DNA from: Panagrolaimus kolymaensis
Lineage: Eukaryota > Nematoda > Chromadorea > Rhabditida > Panagrolaimidae
Length of the DNA stretch: 64,000 nucleotides
Reading direction: 5' to 3'
Assembly (NCBI GenBank): GCA_028622995.1
Contig: JAJQJQ010000039.1
Span: 2,046,001 to 2,110,000 of the forward strand
Made by a program: the position numbers and the translations under genes. Below are positions 45,704 through 58,216 of the stretch, piece after piece. Positions within the stretch are counted from its first letter, which is position 1. Each line of letters opens with the position of its first letter. The notes under the pieces are model-generated. The model saw only the letters and a list, made by a program, of their open reading frames with translations, made no database searches and was not told the origin of the DNA.

Positions 45704-47040
45704 TATTTAGTTGAATAACAATGTGTAAGAGGCAACTAAGGACTACTAAATATACTACTTTTATTCTGTCGATGCAAAAGTGCTAGTAAATACATACATA
45801 CACATGGCATTATGAATGACAAATATATCGCCATTTGGCGCGCAAATTGTAAACATTTTTTTTCCGAGCTTGACCATAGTTTCGTCGATGAAAGAAACAC
45901 CATTACCGTTTTTCTTTGAGAGCATCAAGTAGGTCAACGAATAAGTAACGCTTCAATCTTTTTTTGTTTGGGAAAATAAAAGAAACTTTGTGACTAAACT
46001 AATAAGTGCTCAAACAATAATTTTTTGCGCCTATATTCTAATATTCATCAAATACAGAAACATTTAAACTTAAAAAAATATTTTGATAGCCTGCAAACCC
46101 GATATTTTAAAGCTATCGAGATCAATATGTCCAAAAAAATATGCATAATGGAGAATTCTTAATAAACAAAACATAAGGGTATTACGTTTTTGATGAAATA
46201 TGAAAAACACATCCGTTTAAGCAGAATTTGTTTTCGGCATGCCTTTTGAGCATATCGTACTTTTCGGAAATATTTTGATATATCATCTTTTTGTTTATCA
46301 TTTTCTAATATGAAAATTTGCATATTTTGATCAGCCATATCTCGAAAAATATCACATAATGTTGACAATAGGAGTTAAAATACGGATTCTATCACAACGA
46401 AAATATTTTAAAAATGACTTTTTTTTAAATTTGAAAGTTGATTTTTTTTTATTCATGACCTTGAAGTACTGTATGTGCTTCAACTGGTTATGGGATGCAT
46501 TAATTTACATAATAAGAAGACTGAAATTCATATCAAAAAAATTTGGTGTATTTATTCTATAGTTTTCCAATAACTTTATGAATGTTGCATGGGTATGAGT
46601 AGCATGTTAATGGGCTTTCTTTATGGATGTTATTAGTGTACATTTTTCAACCAAACGACATATCAATTAGTCACTTTTTTTAAATTTTAAATATTCTACG
46701 GCACAACTTTATTGTGACAACAAAACCTTAAAATACAAACTATTCAAGAACCTCTTCGTACTTTAAACTTTATGATTTACATACATTTATTATTTCAGAG
46801 AAAAAAAAGCTTTGTTGTTATTGTTTCTAAAGTAACTAACTCACTCATAACTGGTGATGTTGTCTGTCAGTTGCAATGATCACGAAGTTAATTTTGTGCC
46901 AGGAAGCGAAACACCTTGAAACTTGATATTCAAGTCTTTGATGTTGCCGTTTAAGAAAAACTTGGATCTAAAATTTGAGGAGTTTTTTCTTTTTATTCTT
47001 TTCCCTTCATTTATCAGCGACGATCAAAACAAGTGAGTTC
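45704..47040. other. Intergenic region upstream of the pappalysin gene
   Basis: 1.3 kb of AT-rich sequence. A minus-strand frame at 46159-46368 and a plus-strand frame at 46359-46562 show no motif or splice support. I see no RNA gene. Confidence 0.5.
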
Positions 47041-50000
47041 ATGCTACGAAAGAAATTTTTCTTAATTTTATTTTTTGTATTCTTCCATGTTTGTTGTACA
47101 TATTTTTTAAAGGATGATTATTATGGCGATTTCTTTGATTCAACTAAAATTGATTTATTTTCTGTGTATTTGAATGGTTCATCAGCTTTGAAATTGGATG
47201 AAACGGTTACTTCTGAGCTGATTCGAAAAGTAAATGATGATTTTCAAATTGAGATTACTGTATTCATCGAAGGCGGTCAAATGTCGGATGTTTCAATTTT
47301 AGAATTGGCTGATATTTGTGGGGATAAATCTTTATTAAAATTATCACTGGAAACTGAAGATAAAGATGGCGAAAATAATTTACGTTTGGTTACTACGGTA
47401 AAACAAAAACTTAAAGCAATTAGTGGCGCAACATTAAAAACAAATTCTGAAAGTAAAATTAAAATGTCTTTGAAAGATAATGAAATTTTATTGCTTGTTG
47501 ATGGAGGTAGAGTTGCAAGGAAAATGGCTGAAAATATTTTTCCATTATTTCATGCAAGTCAAAATCCATGTATTCGCTTTTTTGTTGGTACGGATAAAAA
47601 TCGTGAACGTTTTATTGGATTTCGAGGTGGCGTGAAAGATTTGAAAATGGTTTCGAAAAAACAAGAGAAAATTGTAAGATAATAATTTATTGACGCATTT
47701 TATTTATAATTTTATAGCTTTTCACTGAGCCTTTCGCTAATTTGAGCAATTGGCATATTATTGGCTCAACAACAGCAGTTTGGGATTCATTCTATCGACC
47801 ATTTTTTGCTTCCATGCCTTCACCAGATTTTATTCCCATTCCTAAATGTGGTTCGACACAATGTGATAATCCTGAAGTGGTTTTAAATTATGTTTCTCAT
47901 CCACCCTTTCAATCGCTTAAAACTCTTTCATATACTCTTGTTGTTGTTTCGAATGATGATGGTTCAAATCCATTAATTTCACAAACTCAAATTGATACTC
48001 AGCATTCAGCTTTGATTGAAGCTTTTCGACCTTATAATATTACATTTTCTTTAAATGTTACTCAAGTGGCTCGAAGCGATTTAAGAGATAAAGTTTTAAT
48101 TTTTGGTTGTGCTTCCGCGAATGTTGGAGATGGAATTTGTCAGAAAGAATGTCGAACGGAAGTAACTGGAGATGATGGAGGTGATTGTGCACTACCTGAT
48201 TTTATTCTAAAATGTCAATCAACGATGATTCGAAATGGTAAATGTGATCCGGAATGCAATGTAAAAAAATTTAATTTTGATGGTGGAGATTGTTGTTTGT
48301 TTCGTGGAACACAAGCGAATTGCATTGATCCAAAAAGCCCTTATCGGTAAGCTACACCATATCTTTCTTGTTTATAACAACGTTTTTAGCCGGTATATGA
48401 CATCCCATGAATACAAACAAGCCATAAATCTTCCAAATTTGCCATCATTGATAGTATATTTTGCAAATTGGCCTTTTGAATCTCTCGTTGGACTTTCTAC
48501 TTTTCCATGGGAAACTGAATCAACTTCTTCGTTGGGTGGAATAATCCTCCAACCTCATCGATTTGGAGTGCCAGGCCAATTAGGTCATTTAATTCATGAA
48601 ATTGGTCACATTTTTGGTCTTTGGCATGTTCATCATGGCATCACGGAAGTTGCATGTGACGATCCATGTTTTGAGGAAACGTCTTCACTTGAAACCGGCG
48701 ATCTAGTAGCTGATACTCCACCAAGTCCAAAAAATGATAAATGTGAAGCTTCGAGTGGACAATTTACATGTGGACGATTTCGAAGTTTTTTTAATGCTCC
48801 AGTAAAAAATTATATGAGTTATTCACTTGGAGATTGTTCGGATCATTTTACGCCTCAACAAGTTGCAAGAATGCATTGTTACATTGATTTAAAATATCCA
48901 ACATGGCAACGAAAACCAAATAACAATCATTTAACTATAAAGCCAAGGATTTTACCAAAAAATGGTAATATAACTTTGGTAAGTATTGCGGCGAAAAAAT
49001 TTAGAAAGAAAATCAATCTTTTAAAGCCCATATCTAAAAAAACAAACAGTAAATAATAATGTTTCAAAATTTCTTGGAATCCATAGTTTTTATAAACATT
49101 CACTTTTTTAGTGGTGGCCTTTACCACTCAATTCTTATCCATGTCGTCCATTTGCAGTCAATTCGGTTACAAGCCATTGTACTCCTGATCGAAGGATAGT
49201 GCAATATGGTCATTCTGCATCTTCCAGCAACGTTTATGACTTACATGGATTTTGGAAACCCGCGCAAGCTACAGGTGAGACTATGCATCAATCATTTTTT
49301 CTTTTTCTATGTATATCATTTTGCAAATTGACAACATTTATGTTTAAAGCATTTTCTTTATCTTTGATCCAATTTTTTTTTTGAAATTTAATCTCTCTTT
49401 TTTCAAAAAACAAAACACATGTTTTAAAACATAATATCCTCAATCAAAGAAAGTTTTTCACGTGAATTTTCAGGGCAGCCTGATGCTGAGGTTTGCACTC
49501 CATCGGTGCATGCATGGCTTCCAGATTCACCAAATTGTGATGAAGAGAATTCAGAAAAATGCATTTTACATCTTTGGCCTGAATTTGAAACAGCCGTTGA
49601 AAGAATTGTTATTTGGTTTACTTGGAATGCAGCGAATGGAGTTCGAAGGATAAAACTTATTTTTGGAGATGATAGCGAACGAAATATTGATGAAGTTTTT
49701 GCACAATGTGATCAACCATTTAGTTTTAATGTTTATGAAACTAAACGATTAAAAGAAGCAAATAATAATCCTTTTGATAGTAAACACGCATGAAATTTTA
49801 GGTTCAAATTCACATAAATAATCCATTCGTAGCGGTGGATGCAATTAAATTTATTTCTGCATCCAACGATGGCCAATGTAATCATTGCATGCCTACCGTA
49901 TATCGAATTCATAGAAACCCAGAATTTAAAGATGGAATTAAGGAAACTATAGAAAATTTCTTTGTTGATTCAGAAGCTGATTTGGGACAAAGCTTTGAAT

Positions 50001-52904
50001 ATTTTATTGGAGTTTTAGATGAATATGGTTATGTAAGTTGTTTTTTTTTTACTGAAACATAATCGTGTGAAGGAATGATTATAGCTTCTTGCTTCAACTT
50101 TTGTTGGAAAGGATCAGTAAATTTTAAAAACTTCAGGAATCCATAATATCACCAAGTTCTATTTATGAACCTTTGACTCATGATTATTGTGGTGACGGAA
50201 TATTAACTGAAAAAGAAAAATGTGATGATGGAAATTTGTTAAGTAATGATGGATGTTCAACTCAATGCAAAATTGAAAGAGGATTTGATTGTATAGGTTT
50301 GTTTTTTCCTTGTTTGTAGCCATTTTAAAAGAAAAGCAATTTTTAGGTTCACCTTCAAAATGTTACATTTTGGAGAATGACACAAATTGTGATTCTAATA
50401 TTTCAAACACAAATTGTCCAATTGAAAATTCAGCTAAACATGAAATATTCCCTCTCAATTTTCGAGCGTTTGTTGCTCCTCGTTCAGGCCCATTAAAAGC
50501 TGACGACTTAAAAATGTGTGAATTGCAACCATTTTTGCTTCACAAGTCTTATCTATCCAATAACATTCATACAAATTGTTCAAAAGAATTTAGTTATAAA
50601 GCAAACATGTCGTTAACATTGAAGGCTGAGTTCCCAATAATTTTTGCTACACATGTAATCTTAACTATCGATCCAAATGGTCAAATTCTAGTTGATAAAG
50701 AAGCGGATTTAATCAAATTTAAAATAAGCGCTGTATTTGAAAATGATTCCATTCATGATTTGGAAGAAATTACTGTCAGTTGTTCTGAATCTCCGCTAAC
50801 AATAAATCTGCTACCATATATGACAAAATTTAAAAATCTTTTGAGATTGAAAGCTATCGTCTTGAAAGATGTGGAATCAGAAAATTTGATAATCTCGTCG
50901 ATGAAGTTGTTAATTGAAAATTCAATCGATTTGTGGTCCATTCAGCAATGCTACAGTAAGCTATAAGGAAAAAATGAGTAACCCATATATTAATTTTTAG
51001 AACAAAATACTCTTTTTGATCCGATAACTGGAATTTGTGTTTCAAGAAATGGAAAACCTTCGATTTGCAATACCGAGCCATTACTTTCGCATCCATTAAT
51101 TTCAAATTGCTCTGGATTAGCCACATGTCAACCAAGTTGTGCCAAAGGTTTCAAACCTGTTTCACCCATTCCTCTCATTCATTGCAGTAATAATGGTCAA
51201 TGGCATGAATTTCTTTCCAAATCTACCCCATTTAATTTTTGTCAACAAATTGAATGTGAATGGCCTTCAATTTCTTTTGGAGAAGGTGAATGTCCTAAAG
51301 GAACGGGACTGGGACATAATTGTACAATTAGCTGTGATATAAATGCAATATTTGTTGGAAATAAGAAGAACCCTTCAATTCAATGTAAAGAGAATGGGCA
51401 ATGGTCCATGTTGGAGGGTTTTTGTCTTCCAACTTGTAGCATTGAAGATGCTGAAATGACTCGAAATATTAGTAAAGGAAGCATGAATTGCAGAAGTGAA
51501 ATTAATATCATCGGTGAAAAGCGTTTAAATGCAAGTGTATGGGCAGTGAATTCAGTATGTCGAGCAGTTTGTAAAGATAATCACCGAGCTAGTGATACGA
51601 ATTCATCAAAACTTAAATTAACTTGTGGTGCACAAGGAGCTTGGTTGGGGCCAACTTGCAATTCAGCAAAATGTCCACCACCCAAAATGGTTTATACTGG
51701 ATTATATAATTGCAAGGATGGTTTTAATATAGGATCTGAATGCACTTATAGCTGTCCAGGACAACACCAAGTAAGTAATATTATTAACAAAATAGGATAT
51801 TGAGATATTAGCAGGTAATGTAGTAGAAATTGTTTCAAAAGGGAATTGGATGAAATCCCATTAGTCAGAAAATTTACTATGAGAGAATTTCATAAATTTT
51901 TAATTAAAATTTTTAAAACTTTTTTGCTTACTAAATTCACTTTATTATAATTTTACAGGAAAAGAAGTCTCGTTGTTTATCACCTGGAATTTGGTCCATT
52001 AGATATCCATGTACAGTACCACAAAAACTTGTGTGTTCGGTCCCTTCTTTAAGTAATGAAGTAAATTTTCATTGTTCTAAAAAACTTTTTGCTGGTAAGC
52101 TTTTGCTTCCAAACTCTAGAAATTCTATGAATAAGTTTAGGTCAATCATGCACGACTAAATGCTCTGCACCTGGTTATGACGTAGTAAAAGAAAGTCGTC
52201 AACCAATTGGTTCAGGACAAACTTTGCTTCATTATTCTCCAGTTTCGACAATCTCTTGCACAGCTTCAACAAAATTATATCCAAATCCTGAAGCTTTAAA
52301 ATGCGCAAGAACATGCAACACCGATTTAATTAGTGATGGTTGGTGTGATTTCCAAAACAATCGAGCATATTGTAATTGGGATGGAGGAGATTGTTGTGCA
52401 AGTACAGCAAGAAATGGAAAAGTTCGTTACATGTTTCCTTCACTTTGCACCAATGCTTTTTGTCAATGTTTGGATCCAAATTCAAATGAAAATTATTATC
52501 GATATCAAACTACTAATGAAACTATTAAACGGTATAAATTTTTAAGTCTTATATTTTTAAAGTCCTTTGAATATTTCAGAGAACGAAAAGAGCGATCAAA
52601 TCGCCGCTTACTTACTGCTGGTTCACCCGCAATAAAAAGACATTGGATAGAAAAACTTTTTCATTGGTTGGATGCAACTATTTCCACTGCATCAAATAAT
52701 AGTGAAACTGATCTCTTAGAACTTGCCGATTCGTTAGCATTGTATCAAAAAGAAGAATCAAACAATATGAAATATTCACAAATTTCAAAATTAAATTTTC
52801 AAATGCGAGCATTGCAAGCAAGAAAAGCATCTGAAGCTATGAGAAGAAAATTGGCGCAAACAGCTATTGAATCAGCCAACACTGAATTGTTGTACAAATC
52901 ATAA
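47041..52904 (+). CDS. Pappalysin-like secreted metalloprotease (M43B, PAPP-A family)
   Basis: Twelve exons (47041-47673, 47718-48346, 48390-48978, 49112-49274, 49474-49730, 49802-50032, 50137-50296, 50347-50955, 51001-51770, 51959-52094, 52141-52531, 52580-52904) give 1,630 residues, almost the length of human PAPP-A. The order is signal peptide, a laminin-G-like N-terminal region, two Lin-12/Notch repeats ([31 protein letters not shown]), the catalytic zinc motif [11 protein letters not shown] (HExxHxxGxxH) with a Met-turn candidate NYMSYS, a Cys-rich repeat ([16 protein letters not shown]), several sushi/CCP-like modules (residues ~1080-1400), and a third Notch repeat ([20 protein letters not shown]). 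PAPP-A enzymes cleave IGF-binding proteins in vertebrates; the worm substrate is unknown. The tail is a basic helical stretch. The exon 5 donor at 49731 is my choice of several. Confidence 0.9.
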
Positions 52905-53494
52905 TTTTTTACGGATAATATCTTTTTATTATTTTATTTTTGAGCTTTAATTTTTATTTTAAAAATCCCATGAACAATAAAGATCCTATTTTAAGTTAGA
53001 CATTAAGATCATATATGAAGATTACCACGTAGCTACGGCAATTTTACAAACTGTTAAAATTTTGTTGATTAATTTAATAAAATTAATGCAATGCTTGCTA
53101 TTTAAATAAATGGTTAAGTAACTGTGGGGGTTATCGATTTTATTTATTTGAAAAGTGTGAGAAAAAAAAAGTTTGGATCGAAATATCAGTAAAAACGACA
53201 GACACTTTGTTGAAATTTGCTAAAAAATTAAAACTACGATAAAATAAATTTTTTATAATAGTTGTAGCAGCATTTTTTATATTTATTACCAACAAATGTT
53301 TTTGAGCTATTTTGATTGAATCTCTTTCAACATCATCATTACATTGGCAGAGCGCGTCCGCTGAAAACCAACCAAACACAAGCAAGCAGCAACAATAAAT
53401 TTTATGGAAGAAAAAAATTTTGCGCGGGCAAGTCTCATGTTTGCTGATTCTTGACAATTATTAAAATTATATTAGTATTTTCATTAAGTATTCA
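52905..53494. other. Intergenic region
   Basis: 590 bp, AT-rich, between the pappalysin gene and SDS3 on the same strand. The minus-strand frame 53140-53457 has no coding character. Confidence 0.5.
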
Positions 53495-55302
53495 ATGCTT
53501 CCAAATAATGGCGAAGAAGCCATTCCATCATGTTCCACATCAAAAAATTTAAATGGGATTCCCTCAAAATCAGCTGATATTATTTCTGGTGTCGTTAAAA
53601 ATATTCAAAAAATAGATTGGAATAATTTTGTTAAAACCATTGATTGGGATATTAGCGATCCAGAAGATAATAAAGAGGACGAAGAAATAGAAGTGGATGA
53701 TATTCCTTCAACCTCGAATAATAATGATAATATTTTATTAAATGCAAATATTTTAACTCCAAAACAAAACGGCGGTGTAGCGACAACGACAACAACCAAA
53801 AAATCTGAGAAAATAGTCGATGATGGAATTCAGCCATGTTCATCAAAAACTTCTATTCGAATTGAAAATAATTCTAGTCATAATCTTTCTAATAATCTGC
53901 CAAAGATAAACGGAATATTAAATAATTATTCAAGTAATCAATATAACAAAGTTACGCCATTAAAAGTTGGATTAGAAGATCGATGTTATTTGCCGCCACA
54001 ATTAAGACAAAAGCAACCATTTGTTGCGTAAGTTTTTTGATTTTTTTGTAAAAGAAAATTTGCATATATATTTGAGTGTTATTCAAGAGGTCAATGAAAT
54101 AACTAATTTGCTGTTGGATATTGTACTTCATCGGTATCCTTTTTCGAAAAAAAATATTATTGGCATCAATCGATTTATTGAAATACCCAATAAAATGGTT
54201 AGATCTAAACTTTATTTTTATCGAAGATTTAAAGCTATTTTTTTAAAACTAACTTGGATATACTTTAAAAATTTGGCAAGTTATCAAGAAAGTTCGATTC
54301 AAATAATACTCTCTATTTTTTTTTTAATGCAAATGAAGCTCATAGTTATTTTAACATATATATATTCTCAACCAAAAAACTAAACCAAATATGTTTTTTA
54401 GATATAAAAGATTTCGAGATGCCTTATCAGGAACGCTGAATAAAAAATTTAAATTAGGCGATCACGATCCATTACAATATGAATTACTGAATCATGAAAA
54501 ACATGTCAGTGATTTAATAGTTGGGAAAGTTTTTGATAAAACGAAATTTGAAGCTGATAGAATACAAGAAAGAGATAAAGTTTGTTTCACCTTTTTTACA
54601 ATCCAAAAACTTTCTAACCTTAATTTTTAGATAAGTCGTCGAATGATTGAAGAAAGATATGAGGAGGAACGAGATAAAATTGTAAAACAATATGACGCTG
54701 CTGTGACACAATTAGCAGAAAAAATGGTTTCGGAAAATGAAGAAGAAAGGAGGCAGCTTGAAGCTGAACTTGCTGCGATGGGTGAAGGAGGAGAAGTTCC
54801 AGCTAATTTTAGTTATCTACCAAATCGAAAACAATTGAGGCGAAGAGCAGGAAATCCCAATGACCCATTGAATGAACATTCAGATAAATTTGATCCTTAT
54901 GTTCCAATTCATCAAGTTCATTGGATTGATCATCGAGATATTTCTGATGATCTCGATGTTGTTGATTATGTGCTAAAAAATAAAGATGAGCCAACTTCCG
55001 ATCGACATAATTCGATTCAAATTCAAGAGGGCAAATTAATATTAGATGGAAAAACGTAAATTTTTATTTTAAACAAAATTTTTCTAACTTAAATATATAA
55101 TTTCAGTTTTAATCGAGGCCTCAATCAAGTTATGATAGTTAAAAGTCAAACATTTGGAGAATTTCCAGCAATTATGCTTTCATTATGTGAAAATTGTTTA
55201 ACTGTACGATCGGTGATTAAAGGTGATCCTCGACATCTTACTATTACAAGAGCTGATTTGGAAAATGGCAGAGTTAAGATATCAAAGAAAAGTACAACAT
55301 AG
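53495..55302 (+). CDS. SDS3-like subunit of the Sin3 histone deacetylase complex
   Basis: Four exons (53495-54027, 54402-54579, 54631-55055, 55107-55302) give 443 residues. The Sds3-like region begins at about residue 178 with YKRFRDALSGTLNKKFKLGD and a long Glu/Lys/Arg coiled coil (ERYEEERDKIVKQYDAAVTQ, LAEKMVSENEEERRQLEAE), then LRRRAGNPNDP, and the C-terminal fold IQEGKLILDGKTFNRGLNQV with ITRADLENGRVKISKKS. This matches SUDS3 by eye, including its IEDGKLYYDKRWYHKGQ segment. SDS3 tethers HDAC1 to Sin3. The N-terminal ~177 residues are Asn/Ser/Thr-rich and disordered, and unlike the vertebrate protein. The first intron is 374 bp and is itself open over 120 codons in another frame, which looks fortuitous. 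BRMS1-type relatives are a less likely alternative. Confidence 0.82.
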
Positions 55303-56787
55303 AAAAATGATTTCATTCGAAAATTTATTAGATCTCATATTTGCTTTTATTTTTAATAACATTTATTTGTTTTTAAACAATCATCATTTAAAGAAAGATA
55401 ATCAATCATGCAGTTGTTATAATAAAGTCTTTCATTAATTTTTTTAATTTCGCACAAAATATTTTTGTAAGTTTGAACACACATGGGCACAGGGTGTGTT
55501 TGGGTGTGTTTTGACACACCCAGAGGTACCGGGGTACCGCTGAGGTTTTTTAGAAAATGAAAAAAATCCACAGGGGTTACCAAGGGAAATTTTTTTCTGT
55601 ATTCTGAGGGTACCGCTTTTTTTTCTGCTAGCCAAAAAATAGCAGAGAGGGGAGACCCTTTGGAAAATTTGGGGTACCGCTAGCAAAAAAACCTTGACAC
55701 ACTCCCTTGCCCATGTATGAGTTTGAAGCAACTTTCTTAGAAGAAAAAAAATTTTGCAAAAAAAATAAAACTTAATTATAATTACTGTAGTCAGAGAACT
55801 AAAAAAAATCCATGTAAAATATTCTGATTCAAAGGAATGATTTCTTTGGAAAATAAAGAAAATTTATAGAAGTTGCAAATCATTGTTTTTTTTGGCTGCT
55901 AAAGGTGTTGTTTCGCTTAAAAATGAATTTATTCCTTTTCCTATTTTATTTTTTTACATTCTAACTTTTGCTTTTTTTGTTATTCAAACTCAAATTCATC
56001 GAATGACTTTATATATTTTACTTTCAGTTTATCAATAAAAAAAAGCCATCCTTTGTGACTTTACTCGAACATAAGTGGAAATAATTTTTTAGAACAGATG
56101 TTTTCTTTACAAACATGTTCAAAATATTATATAACTCAAATTTTTTTTAATAACAATGGCAAGCAAATCTTTTATTTATTTAAGTTCAAATTTTTAACCT
56201 TTTTTACTTTTCAACTCTTTTATTTTTTTCTTCTTTATTTTTTTTTTGATCCCATTCCTTTGTCATTTTCTTTTCCGTCAAAAATCAAGGTAAAAACTTT
56301 ATTTTGATAAATAAAAAAATAACAGCTAAAAAGATGGGGGATCAAAAAAAGTTGGAAGGGAATGTGAAATGCAAAAAAAAGAAAGAAATAAGCTCGATGG
56401 CTGGCTGCCTACGCATTAGTTAGCTAGCAATCCAGAAGAAAGAGGTGACGCTGCTGTTGAAACAAAAAAAAATAATGACGGGATTGCGATCGGCAGCTTT
56501 GATTTTATGCTAAAGCTGCTTGATGTTGTAAAACGTTTTTCTTAGACTCAAACAAAGAAGATTTCCGTCCTTTAGTTAATGGCTTTTAACGGCTTTTTTT
56601 GAAATCGATTTTTGGACTTTTTTGCTTCTTCCGGGACTCTCTTAAATTTTGAAATTTTGAAGTGCAATTTTTTGATTATTTGTTTTAACTTTTGTCATTT
56701 ACTTTTTGTAAATCCACATTCATTTAGTCTCGTTTTATTTCTTTCAGAAATACATCAACGGTTTTTTCGAACAATTAAAATTAAACC
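55303..56787. other. Intergenic region with a MITE
   Basis: About 1.5 kb. It contains the hAT-like MITE at 55478-55719. The rest is AT-rich; a TTTCAG acceptor at 56742-56747, upstream of the next gene's ATG, could end a leader intron. No other feature seen. Confidence 0.5.
55470..55727. mobile_element. hAT-like MITE, 242 bp, with 8-bp target duplication
   Basis: The element is 55478-55719, bounded by direct repeats AGTTTGAA at 55470-55477 and 55720-55727. Its ends are CACACATGGGCACAGG and (reverse complement of the right end) CATACATGGGCAAGGG, 11 of the first 12 bases matching. The inside carries repeated GGGTACCGCT-like and CACACCC-like units. No coding capacity. The 8-bp duplication and CA...TG ends fit the hAT superfamily; it has different ends from the element in the fax-1 intron, so it is another family. 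Confidence 0.78.
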
Positions 56788-57982
56788 ATGTCATATTCTG
56801 GCTTGTATTCATCTCCAAGTTATCACCATGTTTCACCATTAGCAAGAACTCGAAGTGGTTCATTTTCATCTTTATCCACTTCTAATGTTAGAAGGTATTA
56901 TTAGTTTCTTGGTTCTTTTTTAACAAAGGATTTAAATAAAAAATCTTTTAAGATCAAGTTCATATTCATCCAATCGAGCTGGTGGATTTACTATGCCATC
57001 ATATGGTTATGGAGGAGGATTTATGGCTAGATCTCTTTCTCGTTCAAGTAAGAATTTTTTAATTTTAAATGGGTTTTTTAAATATGTAATTGGGTTTAAA
57101 ATAGCTTTACCGTATTTTTTGTTGCTATTTATTTGCTTTTCGTTTTTTTTTGCAAACTCTTCTGCTCTTTTGTTGCCATTTTTCTTTCACGCGAAAATGG
57201 TCGAGTGGTTAACGGCGCTCAGGTTTCATTCAACCAAAGCGCTGGCTCGATTTTCTTCAGCTGTTGATTGAAGACGTTTGCTATGATGACTAACTTTATC
57301 AGGGACGTAATTCTGATTACTTTTGACTCAAGCCTATGAGGAGTTGATAAAGCGTAAACTTCACTGAGCAATCCTTTTTTTAATTTTATTTTTTGATTAT
57401 CTAAAAAAACTTTTTTTAGATTCAAGTTTGTTTGGACGCAGTTTATCAAGTACTGCACTTCACAGTACTCCACCATTACATAATGTTGGTGTCCAGAGAA
57501 GCACTCCATATTACTCCGATAAATATCCATATGTGAAATATTCATATGGAACCACCGATTCTGCTCTTGCTGTTGCTTCTCAAACTGACCTTACCAGCAG
57601 AAATTATCCCGGAATCAAAGACACAGGAACCAGACGATGGCTTGAAGGAAAGTTGAATGCTTACAATCCTGGGCTTTTCTCTCGTCATTCAGTTAATTAC
57701 TATGAAAATAAAGTTGAACGACCAATTACTCCTATGCGAAGTTACACTCGTTACATGCCTGTTGATGATGCGGTTGACATGTACAAGAAAAATTGTATGA
57801 CTGTGAGTGCTCTCTCCAAATATTGGTTGAGTCCATCAACGACCCAATCACGTCGTGAAAGAGATATGGGTTCCCTTTCAACTTTTAATGCAGGCAAATA
57901 TTCATATGGCTCAAAATATGATAAAACTCGACCAACGTATTATTCTCGAGTTGCTGCTCGACTTGGAAGCAGTTATTACTGA
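56788..57982 (+). CDS. Ser/Tyr-rich protein of unknown function, snoRNA host
   Basis: Three exons (56788-56894, 56953-57047, 57420-57982) give 254 residues. The N-terminal ~90 residues are low complexity, rich in Ser, Tyr, Gly and Arg (SYGYGGGFMARSLSRS). The C-terminal half is denser and probably folded or conserved: DSALAVASQTDLTSRNYPG, TGTRRWLEGKLNAYNPGLFS, ITPMRSYTRYMPVDDAVDMY, LSKYWLSPSTTQSRRERDMG. There is no signal peptide or membrane helix. I do not recognise the family; a cytoskeletal or muscle-associated role would be a guess. The second intron (57048-57419, 372 bp) holds a C/D box snoRNA and a tRNA-like hairpin. Confidence 0.75.
57191..57255 (+). pseudogene. tRNA-like hairpin with A and B box remnants
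   Basis: In the intron, TGGTCGAGTGG (57198-57208) fits the RNA polymerase III A box exactly and GGCTCGATTTT (57244-57254) is a B box with about three mismatches, spaced as in a tRNA. The sequence does not fold into a normal cloverleaf: instead GAAAA/TTTTC, TCGAG/CTCGA and GCGCT/AGCGC make one long hairpin. A decayed tRNA or tRNA-derived repeat is the simplest reading. Confidence 0.3.
57278..57371 (+). ncRNA. Intronic C/D box snoRNA, SNORD82-like 18S guide
   Basis: Box C ATGATGA (57283-57289), box D' CTGA (57313-57316), box C' ATGAGGA (57336-57342, one off consensus) and box D CTGA (57364-57367), with a terminal stem TTGC (57278-57281) against GCAA (57368-57371). Spacing and order are canonical. 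The 12-13 bases before D' (CAGGGACGTAAT) are complementary to the conserved 18S rRNA segment ATTACGTCCCTG just upstream of the universal ACACACCGCCCGTC. The base opposite position 5 upstream of D' is the A in TTACG, which by my count is the site equivalent to human 18S A1678, the reported target of SNORD82 (U82/Z25). The snoRNA lies about 50 nt before the 3' splice site of its host intron, a favoured position. No rRNA match was recognised for the D guide. Confidence 0.8.
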
Positions 57983-58216
57983 ATAATAATAATAATCCCT
58001 GTGACGATTCTTTCTTTTTTTCTTTCCTTCATTTTGTTTACATTGCCAAAGACTGCCATATTTGTCAAATAAAAAAGTTTTTAGTATTTATTGCCAATTT
58101 TTTTTATAATAAGTAAAGACAAAAATCAAATTTATTCAAATTTATTAAACAAAACAATAAAACTTTTTATACAGAAGCAAAAATTACAAAGACAAAATAC
58201 ACGTTAACAAAACAAG

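Noticed and set aside
46975..47040. Upstream extension of the pappalysin start
   Set aside because: It would need a TTG start; the ATG at 47041 is followed by a good signal peptide.
49731..49793. Continuation of pappalysin exon 5 to a stop (ending SKHA)
   Set aside because: Joining at the GT at 49731 restores the reading frame into the next exon; reading on would truncate the protein and leave a 22-bp intron.
54021..54383. 120-codon frame inside the first SDS3 intron
   Set aside because: It is in a different frame from the flanking exons, which splice together in phase with good borders, and its composition is plain AT bias.
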